From Symsagittifera roscoffensis (lineage: Eukaryota; Xenacoelomorpha; Acoela; Convolutidae), in assembly GCF_963678635.1 (NCBI RefSeq), contig NW_026971553.1:1-64000 (forward strand): a DNA stretch of 64,000 nt, written 5' to 3'. A model generated the notes under the pieces. The model had not been told where the DNA came from and made no database searches. It saw only the letters and a program-made list of their open reading frames with translations. How positions within the stretch are numbered: position 1 is the stretch's first letter; every line of letters begins with the position of its first letter. The position numbers and the translations under genes were made by a program. Positions 33,013 through 42,997 of this stretch are shown here, one piece after another.

Positions 33013-33992
33013 TTTTTCCTGTTACAATTTGTTTTGTTGCTTTATTTTGAGTTGTTGAACAAAAAAATTTCAATTTTAAAAGTTTTTCTTGCGAATCAAT
33101 CAAATATCGGCAGCACAAAAGTTTGAAAAAGCTTCCAAGAAGTTTTAACTTTCTTCGAACCAAGATACGGATCATCAATGTTTGCACAACTTCTTTGCAC
33201 GATCGTCAATTCTGATGAATGCTTCTACGCATTCGAACCTTTGTATTCTTTATTCGTCTCTCCGTTTACAGGCAGACATAAAAAAATTGAAATTTTTGGA
33301 AAAAACATGCTGTTAGTTTAGCAACAATTTTTTTTCAAAATGGCGGAAAACTTCCAGAAGCGTACCGAAGACATCTTTGAATCAAATTATTCCGATGATG
33401 TTGTCCAACTGTTTCAAAAGGACTCATTAAGGGCAGTTCTCAAATATGTCGACGTGCACAGTTCAATGTTGTGAAAGTTGTCAGGTTGAATAATATGGAA
33501 AACTACATGGAGATTTTGGAGGATCTCTTGGAGCCTCGACCAAACGTGAAACGTGTATGCTATTGGTCTCTATAGAGAACTCGGGCTGTCTATAGCGGCA
33601 GGTAATATCTTATTTCGAGAGCAATTGTTTTTTCACAGTTTGAATAGAAAAACTACATGTTTGCTAAATTTCCTCTCAGTTGCGTGGAACAAGAATCAAC
33701 CAAAAGACTACTGTCTGAAAAATTCAGACTTTTTTTTGCTTTTTGAAGTTGCCAATAAATTTGTTCGAAGTCAGAAAACGAACTCCTGGTATATCTCAGC
33801 AAAACAAACAATTATATTTTTGGCAACTAAAACAGACCTGACACAAATCCTGCCTCCCTTCTTTCCATTATAGTGTTTTTCTCACATTATTAAAATAGAA
33901 ATAAAATTTGGTTTCAGGACAAGGACGTCTAGAATTTCAAGCTTAAGCCTCAAAAAATGCTGTGTTAATGTACAGAGTGTTGCCAGAACAGG
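33013..33992. other. intergenic DNA between Elements 1 and 3
   Basis: Nothing recognised with confidence. A 43-codon ATG frame at 33340-33471 with acidic and balanced composition could be a gene or exon fragment. A 106-codon frame at 33553-33873 shows no domain. Confidence 0.4.
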
Positions 33993-34080
33993 TAATAGTA
34001 GGGATCTTAACCTATCGTGTCTTAAACTAGTATTAGTTTAAGTTATCTGAATATAACCAATCTACTATTTTATTCTAACT
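33993..34080 (+). repeat. LTR remnant of Element 3
   Basis: It ends TTATTCTAACT eight bases before the primer site. Bases 33993-34053 match 41165-41225 and 55329-55389 with five mismatches by eye. Upstream of 33993 the similarity stops. Confidence 0.6.
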
Positions 34081-34088
34081 TTTTCACA

Positions 34089-34100
34089 TGGCGCAGTCAA
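34089..34100 (+). promoter_or_regulatory. primer-binding site of Element 3 (tRNA-Ser-like)
   Basis: TGGCGCAGTCAA. The first ten bases fit the 3' end of a tRNA-Ser, the primer used by insect gypsy-group elements such as 17.6 and 297. This primer differs from that of Elements 1 and 2. Confidence 0.65.
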
Positions 34101-34216
34101 ATGAGTCGAACCTACGAGAACTAGAGTTTTTCTGGAATAACACATCGAGTGAAAATCAACGCGACTGCGAAAAATAGTCAGAAAAGTTCCAATTAACAGT
34201 TATCGCAAAAGATTCG

Positions 34217-34486
34217 GTGGACATTGAAGACGTAATCAACCCCCCGGTAAGACCCGAACTAGCATACCCTATCGCCGAACCAACGGATCCTTCCGATGAT
34301 CAATCCCGTTGTGCAGAAAAAGACGAAGGTCACCGACTAGCCATCCAAGCTTACAACGAAGAGATGAGAAGCAGAAAGGCAGAAGATAACGCAAAATTCA
34401 ACGGACTTCAAATCGGAGATATCGACAAGAAATTAAAATCTCAATTATACCTGGCACTTGGAAGAGAAGGACAGAAATGCCTCTGA
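34217..34486 (+). pseudogene. Gag N-terminal fragment of Element 3
   Basis: An 89-codon charged, helical fragment ending at a TGA. The continuing sequence to 34657 is in other frames. It is assigned to gag by position between the primer site and the zinc-knuckle ORF. Confidence 0.5.
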
Positions 34487-34657
34487 CACAAAAATCCTGG
34501 GCAAAGAATACTGGACATTAATTTTGCAGAATTCTGGGAATTTCTAAAAACTATATTTACGGTTTCTACAAACCTAACCTACGAGAGATATAAATTCTTT
34601 GGCCGAAGACAGAAAGTTAACGAGTCACTAGAAAAGTTCCACGAAACATTATCTGAA

Positions 34658-35548
34658 TTGGCAAAAAAATGTAAATTGGGCAAACTCGAGTCAGAACTAG
34701 TCAGATATATTTTCATTACAAATATGCGAAACGTTGAGATCCAAAAGAAACTATGTATCGAATACTTAAACCCAGAAAACGTGTTATCTTATGTACTTGT
34801 CCATGAAAACGGTACCAAAACACATCAACAGTACCTAAAATTTCCTGTTTATACCTCTGTACAAAGATCACAATATGTAAAAAACGAACCAATCCTAAAC
34901 AATGTCAAAAGCAACAAATGTCGAAACTGCGGTCAGCAGTTCAAGAAAGTTCAAGTACATCTAACCGCATGCCCAGCTAGAGATAGAAACTGCAATACGT
35001 GCGGTCGTAAAGGACATTTTGTAAAGCACTGCAGAAGCACAGCAAGATCACAAACGAATGTACTCGAACAAAACCTAACACCTCCCGAAAAAGAAAATTA
35101 CCGGGCTAACCCGCAGGAGAATTCCGAATTCGAAGTCAACCTGGATGATTTTTTAGTTTTAGCGGTGGACACGAATAATCAAATAAATGCAGTTGAAGAT
35201 AAGATTGAGCGTGGAGCGAGAACCGTATTCAATCACGAGGGCCTAGAACTAAAAAAGACGCTGATGGCATCCCTGGGAAATTTCAATCCCTATTCTACCG
35301 AAATTCAGATTGACTCAGCAAGTCCCGTTTCATTTATGAAGAAAGACCTACTTCATGAATTGAAAATACGAGATAGATTTTTAAATATAGAAGCAGTGGA
35401 CGAATTTGAAGAAAGCATATCAGGGTTTCGGGAATACAATAAATATCATTGGAAAAGTTTGTGTGAGGATTCGATCGATGGTTTGGGACGCCAAAGATCA
35501 AAAACTGTTCATTATCGAAGGAGCGGAAAGAAATCTCTTCGGAAATGA
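34658..35548 (+). pseudogene. Gag C-terminal part and protease fragment of Element 3
   Basis: 296 codons. It contains a non-standard knuckle (C-x2-C-x9-H-x3-C, from CRNCGQQ) and a standard CX2CX4HX4C knuckle (CNTCGRKGHFVKHC) at residues ~88-128. An aspartic-protease-like motif, IQIDSASPVSF, lies near residue 222. Gag and protease are in one frame. It ends in a frameshift inside the protease, and a second piece of the protease lies in another frame to 35651. Confidence 0.65.
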
Positions 35549-35854
35549 TTCACTACCGAACCTGGGAGTAGAAGTACTCCACTACCCAATGGGCCAGACT
35601 TACGGAAGACCTCGAATAGATCACCCATCGGGACAGATGTCAATCAAATAAAATTCGCATCTGAGAGAAAACCAGACTAGGACCAAGACACACCATTACA
35701 AAGTGAGTTTAAAGCATACATATTAAGCCAATTTCCCGACCGTATAAAAAGAACTGGTAGATCAAAGAATTTTATCGTTAGCACCTATTTTAGCGAACCT
35801 ACAAAACCGATACAGGTAAAAGGGAAACGCATACCGATCCATCTTCTCCCAAAG

Positions 35855-36290
35855 GTGAAATTATGCATCGACCAACGACTAAGAGATGGCCACATTGAAA
35901 AATTGTCTAGATGTTCGGAAAATTGTTTTATCTCTCCTATTGTAATCACAGCTAAAAGGGACGGATCAATTAAATTAGCGTTAAATTCAAAATTGCTTTA
36001 CAACCAGATATTTCGTAATAGACATCAAATGCCTAACCTATTTGAACTAATCAATAACGTCGCAGCAACAATTAGCGGACACATCGAAAAAGAAATTTGG
36101 TTCTCATCAATCGACCTCAAATACGCCTATAGTCAAATACCGTTATCCAAAAAAGCAAGCAACCAATGTAACTTCAATATCGTGGGGGGAGATGTCACAG
36201 GCTCCTATCGTTTTTAATATCTAAAATTACCAAATACACATTGCTATCTTGACTATATCTTAATTGCTACCGTGGCTAACGTTCAAATTA
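35855..36290 (+). pseudogene. reverse transcriptase N-terminal fragment of Element 3
   Basis: Open to 36217 and then interrupted by stops. Recognisable are ISPIVITAKRDGSIKLALN and WFSSIDLKYAYSQIPL (fingers and the first catalytic Asp). After the stop the frame reads CYLDYILIA where Y-x-DD-I-L-I is expected. About 20-25 residues normally preceding that motif are missing, so there is a deletion as well as a lost catalytic Asp. Confidence 0.7.
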
Positions 36291-36337
36291 GTTATTAATT
36301 TTTTAAAAACATTACACGATGAAGGATTGGCCATAAA

Positions 36338-36775
36338 ATGGGAAAAGTGTACGTTCTTGACTCACAGTATAGATTGGCTGGATTTAAAATCGACGCGAAA
36401 GGAACGACGCCATCAGTACACAAATCAGACGCAATCAAAAATCTAAAAGAACCGGGGTGTATCAAAGAGACAAGATCACTAATGGGATCGATTAACCAAT
36501 TCAACAAATTCATCCCAAATTTAGCGTCCTTATCAGCACCGTTTAGAGAACTAATGCAAAAGAATAAACCATTTAATTGGTCCACGGTGCACGCCGAGGC
36601 GTTTGAAAAAATCAAGAAAGAAATCTGCAGCACAGTAACCAATCACAATTTTGATGTAAATCTGAATACAAGAGTGAAATGCGATGCATCACATTTCGGA
36701 CTGGGCGCGTCCGTTGAACAAGACCATCGGTCGACCTGGAAGACCGCAACCTGGAAGACGCTAGTAGATTCCTAA
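36338..36775 (+). pseudogene. RT thumb and RNase H start of Element 3
   Basis: 145 codons. They contain the gypsy-type connection (SLMGSINQFNKFIPNLA, FNWSTVHAEAFEKIK) and the RNase H start KCDASHFGLGAS. The frame is lost after a short duplicated stretch (TGGAAGACCGCAACCTGGAAGAC). Confidence 0.7.
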
Positions 36776-36858
36776 ACATAACCGAACTAAAATATAGCAC
36801 AAATGAACTCGAATTGATGGGTCTAGTGTGGGCGTTAGATCATTTTTAAAACTACCTA

Positions 36859-37176
36859 TTGGGCAAACAGTTCTCCATTCTAACGGACCATAAAGCTTTA
36901 ATTGGAGCGCTAAAAGATGATAAATACACAAAAACGGCTCAATGTCGCCTCACCCGTTGGGCGGAAAAATTGCTACACTTCGTCTTTACAGTCAAACACT
37001 TGCCGGGTAAGGATTTGGGATTTGTCGAATACCTATCTAGACACCCATCGGGTGAACCCGTACCAGTTTCACTCGACGACGAGAAAATTGTTATCGCCAC
37101 GGAAAACCAAACTAGTACTCTCCTAGGTTTCGATCACTTGATGCCTAGATATTCTTGGCCGCAAATAAGAAACTAA
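36859..37176 (+). pseudogene. RNase H C-terminal fragment of Element 3
   Basis: Contains LTDHKALIGAL and LPGKDLGFVEYLSRHPSG, the standard end of a Ty3/gypsy RNase H domain. The ADALSR-type motif reads VEYLSR. Confidence 0.7.
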
Positions 37177-37688
37177 TTTTCTCAACAAGTCTTAGCGCAT
37201 GACGTCACGTATTGCAATACGATTGACACGTCGATGGACAAAATGACCACTCAAGAAATAGAACGTGAGAAACGAATTGCGAATGCCGCTTAAACTTCCA
37301 AGCTATTGTTAAACATTCTAAATTTTCAGTGTGCCAAAATTTACATTCACGTACAGAAGACTGCGATCCATCCTGCAAAATTATCGATTTTTCCACCAAC
37401 CAAAAAACTTTGAAAGATATGGCCGACCAACTCGAACTATCAGAACAACTTGAACATCACAACATAGAAAATACTCATACTCTAACACCAAGTACTAGTA
37501 ACCCATCGGGTAATCCCTCGGAAAGAACACCTAGTAAAGAAAACGCTCAAAACTAAATTAAAAATATTTCCATTCTCCTGGCCCGAAATATTCGATTCAA
37601 AATTTATGTCGTTATTATCTAAACAAGACCTTATATTAAAAAAATCATAACAGCTATAGAAGAAGACCGAAAACAAGATATTAAACAA
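37177..37688 (+). other. RNase H-integrase linker of Element 3
   Basis: Degenerate linker sequence. A 75-codon Thr/Ser/Asn/Pro-rich frame at 37329-37556 is probably part of the linker in a shifted frame. No separate gene. Confidence 0.4.
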
Positions 37689-38300
37689 TTGGAGAATTAT
37701 TATAAAGCATGTTTTAATAATTTACATGTCAGCGGAGGATGCCTTTATTTTGACGACCTATTAGTTATCCCGGCATGTTTGAGATCGACAATGCTTCATA
37801 GATTACATGCGATGAAAAACCTGGCAATTCAATACATCTGGTGGCCGAAATTTTATCGTGAGATTCAAGTCCATGGGGAAAATTGCATCGAGTGCGTTAA
37901 AGCAGGTAAAAATTTGCAATCTCTCGCAAATAATCATAATCTTGGAAAACTCCCAACCTTCGGAGAACCAAATCAAGAAATGGAATTCAACTTTGACGGT
38001 CCGCTACCGCTAACATGGGGAACAAAAAAATACATATTGGTATGCGTTGACCAATTTTCAAAACTCGCATTGGCACAAATAACATCCAGCACATCGGCTA
38101 AATCAATCATAAGTTTTCTTAGTAAATATATAGCTTTACACGGGATACCTAGAACTATTAGAACGGATCAAGGGTCAGGCTTTATCTCTAAAGAAGTTAG
38201 AGAATTTTGTCAAAAGCATAACATCAACGTCATATTCAGCCCAGTGGGCGACCATAGAGCTACGGATTTGGTTGAGCGATTAATTAGAACCGTTAAATAA
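37689..38300 (+). pseudogene. integrase fragment of Element 3
   Basis: 203 codons. It has an H2C2-like finger (LHRLHAMKNL..CIECV), a first catalytic Asp at FNFDGPLPL, a second at RTDQGSGF and the Glu at DLVERLIR, so the D,D,E triad is visible. It stops at TAA directly after the catalytic Glu. Confidence 0.75.
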
Positions 38301-38306
38301 ACACTC

Positions 38307-38612
38307 TTGGTCATGTCACAAAAATACCGAAAACTTTTGCTAGAATCCGCACTATTGAAGAAAATAAAACCTCTAAGAGCAGTAACGCAACAACCGTTAA
38401 ACTGCTCCCCTTTTGAAGCACATTTTGGTAGACCCCCAAACACAATCTGGCACAATTTAGTCAAATCAACATTCTCAAACAACCTAGATTGGAACAACAC
38501 CTCGTTTTGCATAGATAAAGGCCGAAAACTTATGTGTCGGGATAGAAGACATGACTGGGACACTCCCGATGATATCGAAGATGAAGTCCTAGACGAAAAC
38601 TTTGTCAGATGA
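38307..38612 (+). pseudogene. integrase C-terminal fragment of Element 3
   Basis: Continues the integrase two codons later in the same frame past a stop. It contains NCSPFEAHFGRPPNTIW, the conserved stretch downstream of the catalytic core in gypsy integrases. Confidence 0.65.
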
Positions 38613-39072
38613 TATCTCTGCAGTGAAATACGTCCCCACCAGCGCTGGCTCTCCTGTAAAGGTTCTCTCCCGCGCTGAGAAAAGAGATGCTCTAGGTGTC
38701 AAAAATCCCGTGTTGAACAAACCACCGGGTAAGACCACTATCTATAGAAAAGAACAGAATAGATTGAAGAATGAACCACCCTATAGAGAACTTAAGGAGG
38801 AAATAGTAAGGGAGTCAGATCATACACATACACTAAAAAATGGGAAAATCATACGTAAATCTGATTTAACCATTGAAAGACAATCTGCCCCGAAGAAGGT
38901 TAGCCCTAGAAAGAAAAACCAACTGGTGAAATTCTACGCAACCAAAGAACCGAGGAAGATTATGAAACCTCAAAGAAACGCCGGATTCAGGAGCTCAAAG
39001 GCGACTCAGAAAAAAAAAGCCTCTAAGTCAAATTTGAGGAACTACATATTGCGAGGCGAAATGCTGCTATGA
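38602..39072 (+). pseudogene. Lys/Arg/Pro-rich 3' ORF fragment of Element 3
   Basis: 156 codons, strongly basic (for example KKVSPRKKNQ). It is probably the tail of the integrase or a downstream ORF. No fold is recognised. Confidence 0.4.
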
Positions 39073-39374
39073 ACAGCTCAAGAGAGACGCTCCTGAGAGA
39101 GGAGGAAGAATAAAGAAACGCTTGAGGTTCCCCATTGGCATCGAAAGTGCCCAAGAGACAAGCCCGCCGGGCAAAGCCGTCTGCTCAAGAAATAGTAGAT
39201 TGACGAAACCTCCAGTAGAAATACAATCCGACGACGATGCCAGCGACCTAATTCTACTAAAAGACTTAAGGATACAAACCAAACCGATCCTAAAAACGAC
39301 CAGAACATTCATTACAAGAAAAAATTGACATTAAAGAAGAAACCCCGAAACAAATCGAATCCAATGTAGAAAAG

Positions 39375-39938
39375 GTGAAGATTCCGTTGATTGATCTAGA
39401 CTCAGGAGACAACAATACAGTTCCACATTCAACCCCACCGCTTATCTACCTTGACAGTCATGAAGAAGTAGATACAAGTAACCAGGAGATACTCAACTAC
39501 CACAAAAACCCCGAAGTGAAATTAATTCAAAGGAACGCAGAACCCGACACAACGGTGGAGATAGACAGCCAAGCAAAGGAGCCGACTCCTATCAAGATCC
39601 TAACTAAACTGACGGGTACGGCCAAAAGGAAGGCCTCGTCGCCGATGAAATCACCACCGCCCAAAAAACTGCCCGATACACATTCTCGCCACAACACTAG
39701 ACCTATGCGATCTAGACAACCCCCGACGATGCTGGGAGAGAGAGTTTTCACTAGCTTAGTAGAAAACACAGACGATAGGCCAGGCGAACACGCACTATCT
39801 CAAGTCCACACTTCCCCATATCACTCACCAATCGAAGCGATTACAACCGACCTGGAAAGCCATCAAATTGCAGGGGGTGGAGCTAACTTCCCCGTCAACC
39901 TCCTCCCCATGGCATCCAACGGTAGTCAATTTATCTGA
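39375..39938 (+). pseudogene. 3' ORF fragment of Element 3, unrecognised
   Basis: 187 codons, Pro/Ser/Thr-rich with a basic patch (RKASSPMKSPPPKKL). It overlaps a shorter frame (39868-40161) that ends at the boundary of Element 2's repeat. It could be remains of a post-integrase ORF. Function unknown. Confidence 0.35.
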
Positions 39939-42273
39939 AGGAGGATCCGAACAGTCGAGCTATACGAAGCCTTCCCTATCACTTTCCCCAATTGGTTCGC
40001 CCAGGAAGGTTCAATTCAGACCTGAGGTCCGCATGTCAGAATTTCACCCATCGGGCTTACACTCCGAATCAATAGAGGCAACGACGACACCAATTGTATT
40101 TGATCCAGACTGGCTTAAGACCCCTTCCATCATTTCCGCGATAGAACTATTAGTTAGATGACTATACTGAGCAAATTCAGCGCAGTCATATACATGAAAC
40201 GCACCAAATCCGGGAGCTGAAAAAGCATATCCACAATTTAAAAACAAAAAATCAACAACTTATAGCCCGGTTGGAAGGAAAATTGTAAGAAATTTATCCT
40301 TTTATTTAAACATTTATTCTTTCGCTTTATATAGCTATGTTGTATAGCTATTAATTTCCTTTCAACAATTTTGACTTTTATAAAAAACCAAAAACACAAA
40401 AAATACTCCCTTTGTATGAACCAGTCCTCCCCTTATTACGCGTTTGGACAGACTTCACATACTTCAGGAAGAAAAGGAGACTTCGGAAAAAGAAGGTTTA
40501 AGGAATAAAACTAACCTTCAAACTTTTGAGAAACAGATAATTTTGATGTATTTAATTTTATAGTTAAATCCCTTGGTTGTGTAAACTCTATTTTGATTTA
40601 TAAATGTAACTGATGTATTTATTTTTATTCAAGCCTGACTCAAAGTATCAGTTGATTAAAAACACCTGCTACCTGTAATACCAATAAACTACTAACCAAC
40701 TTTATGAGATTGAAAGAAAAAGCTTTTGTTCAAAAACATCTGCTACCCGTAATACCAACAAAACTTTATGAGATTGAAAGAAAAAGTATTTTACCCATCA
40801 GGTGCTAACGTGGGGTTTTTCGCGCCATTTGTCCCGCCATTTCATCTCCGAGCTCAAACATTTTGCGCTGCTGAAAAGTATTTGTTTAGCTAATTTTTCG
40901 CGGGGAATGTTAAATGTGATATCTTATCGATGACAATTTAACCTTTGAGTTATACTTAGCTATGACCAAGTTAATTTAAATACCTTGCCAAAAGCGCAAG
41001 TGGTTTTGGTAGATCTGGACACCGATCATTAATCTTTTTTGATAAGTAACCAATTCTGTTAACTGAAACTAATTCTTAATTCAACCTTTTTACTCTGACT
41101 ATTCGCTTAGCATAACATTACCCTTTAGTCTTTTAATCTAGTCTTAGATAAAAGCCTACTATCTTAATAGTAGGGATCTTAACATATCGTGTTCTAAACT
41201 AGTCTTAGTTTAAGCTATCTGAATAAAACAGAATTTTTTGCGCTATGGAATTCCATTTGCGCAAATACGAACAACTTGCTTCGGACCCTTTCTTAATTAC
41301 CCAAGAGCTGTCGTCATTTTTATTCAACAAAACTCTAACAATGAAAACGAAGACATAATGAAGTGCGAGTGAGAGCTATCTGATTCTAGCAAACAAAATA
41401 AAAACGCAACTGGGCATGTCAATAATTGGATCCTTTTGAAAAAATTCGCGGAATCAAAACTATGTAAATCTGCGCTTTCGTACCTCAATTACTCATTTTC
41501 TGTTTAGAGATTTCATAAAGAATAAAAATAACTGTTAATCAAGAATACTCGTGACCTCTCTCATGATTTCAACACTGGACAAAACAACTACGGGCTAGTG
41601 CTTTAATTGAAATACTTTTACCAGGTGCCTTACAGGTTTCAAAGCAGGTTCCTTGTATCTTAACTGCTGACGACATCTATAACTGATAAATTTAAATTGT
41701 GCCAGAAATGAAAACAAAACCAGAAGAATAACCGGATGGATGGAAGCAATTAAAGCGCAAAATTTATGTTTTTGTTTGTTTTTGAGCTGCGACAGTAAAT
41801 CAGACATAAAAATACTCTGCTGTGTAGTATTGACGTATTCATGCAGAAATATGTTGGACACGGTGAGTCAAAGTTTGACACGTAAAATTTTGCTTGTTTG
41901 AGTTTATAAGGAAATTATACATTGTCGTGATTGCTATTTTCAAATTAGATAATTTTCTGGTAATTGTCTGACCATGAATGCAAACACTTTATCGGAGTGA
42001 CCGTAGGATAACCATTGTTCGTATTTTTTTATGTGAGAACAGCTATTAATTCGATCTCATTTCTTAATTTTCTTATCTTATTTAGGCTAGCATTTTAGGG
42101 GTACACGATTTTAGCAAATTGAAAAAGCGCAGTCAAATAACTGTTCTGATTTCAAATAGAAACAGAAACATGAATTATTTTATTGCGTTCACAAAATGTG
42201 ACGCCGCCGCCACCACCAAAAGAAATATGCTTTTATTCCCTTGCAAAAGGAAGGGAAATGCTATTGGAATAAT

Positions 42274-42437
42274 TCGTATAACGTTTTAAGCATTGAGAAT
42301 TGAAACGACTATTCTCATTCAATACGAATATTAACGATTCCTCTCGTAAAATACGAGCATACGAAACCTTCTTCTCGTAAAATACGAATGTACGAATAAA
42401 GAATACGAAGTTAAAAGAAACTTCTCATTTGATACGA
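42274..42437 (+). promoter_or_regulatory. array of TACGA/TCGTA motifs upstream of the TATA box
   Basis: Ten copies of TACGA or its complement TCGTA in 164 bp, including two perfect inverted repeats TCGTA-AAA-TACGA. It lies 27 bp upstream of the TATA box and is repeated at 56438-56601. It is probably a binding-site cluster for a host factor. Confidence 0.6.
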
Positions 42438-42463
42438 AAAGTGGCGTGATTTCCCAATCTGAG

Positions 42464-42472
42464 TATAAATAG
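42464..42472 (+). promoter_or_regulatory. LTR core promoter (TATA box)
   Basis: TATAAATAG, followed ~30 bp downstream by an initiator-like TTCATTCC. A poly(A) signal AATAAA at 42604-42609 implies an R region of roughly 110-130 nt. The same set is at 56628-56636 in the 3' copy. Confidence 0.7.
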
Positions 42473-42775
42473 AAGCTCAAAACTACGGGAATTCATTCCA
42501 ACAACTTCTCTTCTACCACCACCACCACTCTCCTCAACCATCCCAACCCTTCTCTAAAATAATATTCAATCTCAGAGAAAATATCTCCAATCTCATCGTA
42601 AAAAATAAATATTGAGTCAAAAGGCAACTTGCTGTAAATTCATACTAACTTCTTTTTTTAATAAAATATTTCTCAGCGAATTTTAGATTTACTTTCTAAG
42701 ATAGAAAGTAGAAAGGACCCTTTATTCCTAGCAAGCGTTTTGTCCGACGTAAATAGTATTGCTAGCGTAATAAAT

Positions 42776-42786
42776 TGGTGCGACCA
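42776..42786 (+). promoter_or_regulatory. primer-binding site of Element 2
   Basis: TGGTGCGACCA, identical to the primer site of Element 1 and located three bases after the repeat. Confidence 0.85.
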
Positions 42787-42997
42787 GTGAGGCTCACCTT
42801 CTAAAAATTCGCAAAAATTGCTAAAGTCTCAAAAAGAGATAAAAAGCAAAGATTCCAATTCTCAAACTGGAGAATTGTTGAAATTTCTCTTACAAATAAA
42901 GAGAAATAATAAATTTCCAAATCGGAAATTTAAATTTTCTAAACAAATTTATAAACTTTTCTATCTTTCTTTTTTTAAGTTCTAAACTAAATATAAA

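Larger units (their letters stand above)
33993..40151 (+). mobile_element. Element 3: decayed Ty3/gypsy-type retroelement
   Basis: It has an LTR end (33993-34080), a tRNA-Ser-like primer site, then gag with zinc knuckles, protease, RT, RNase H, integrase and a Lys/Pro-rich 3' region. All are split by stops and frameshifts. No complete 5' LTR is visible, and the 3' boundary coincides with the start of Element 2's long repeat. A 61-bp block of its LTR recurs inside Element 2's repeats. It belongs to a different lineage from Elements 1 and 2. Confidence 0.8.
40152..42772 (+). repeat. 5' long direct repeat (LTR) of Element 2
   Basis: It begins AGTTAGATGAC and ends GCTAGCGTAATA, three bases before the primer site. 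Its first ~140 bases correspond to the end of the post-env ORF in the 3' copy, so either the true LTR starts further in (after the purine run AGGAAGAAAAGGAGA at 40466-40480) or the LTR encodes the end of that protein. It contains a TACGA motif array, a TATA box and an AATAAA at 42604-42609. No complete gene. Confidence 0.85.

Noticed and set aside
40148-40151. TATT/TAAC as target-site duplication of Element 2
   Set aside because: The four bases flanking the repeats do not match, and shifting the boundaries by a few bases gives only a 3-bp match, which is not convincing.
40291-42463. Search for further genes in the long repeat, including the minus-strand 88-codon frame at 41595-41861 and 55759-56025
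   Set aside because: No domain. The frame recurs only because the repeat is duplicated, and nothing supports translation.
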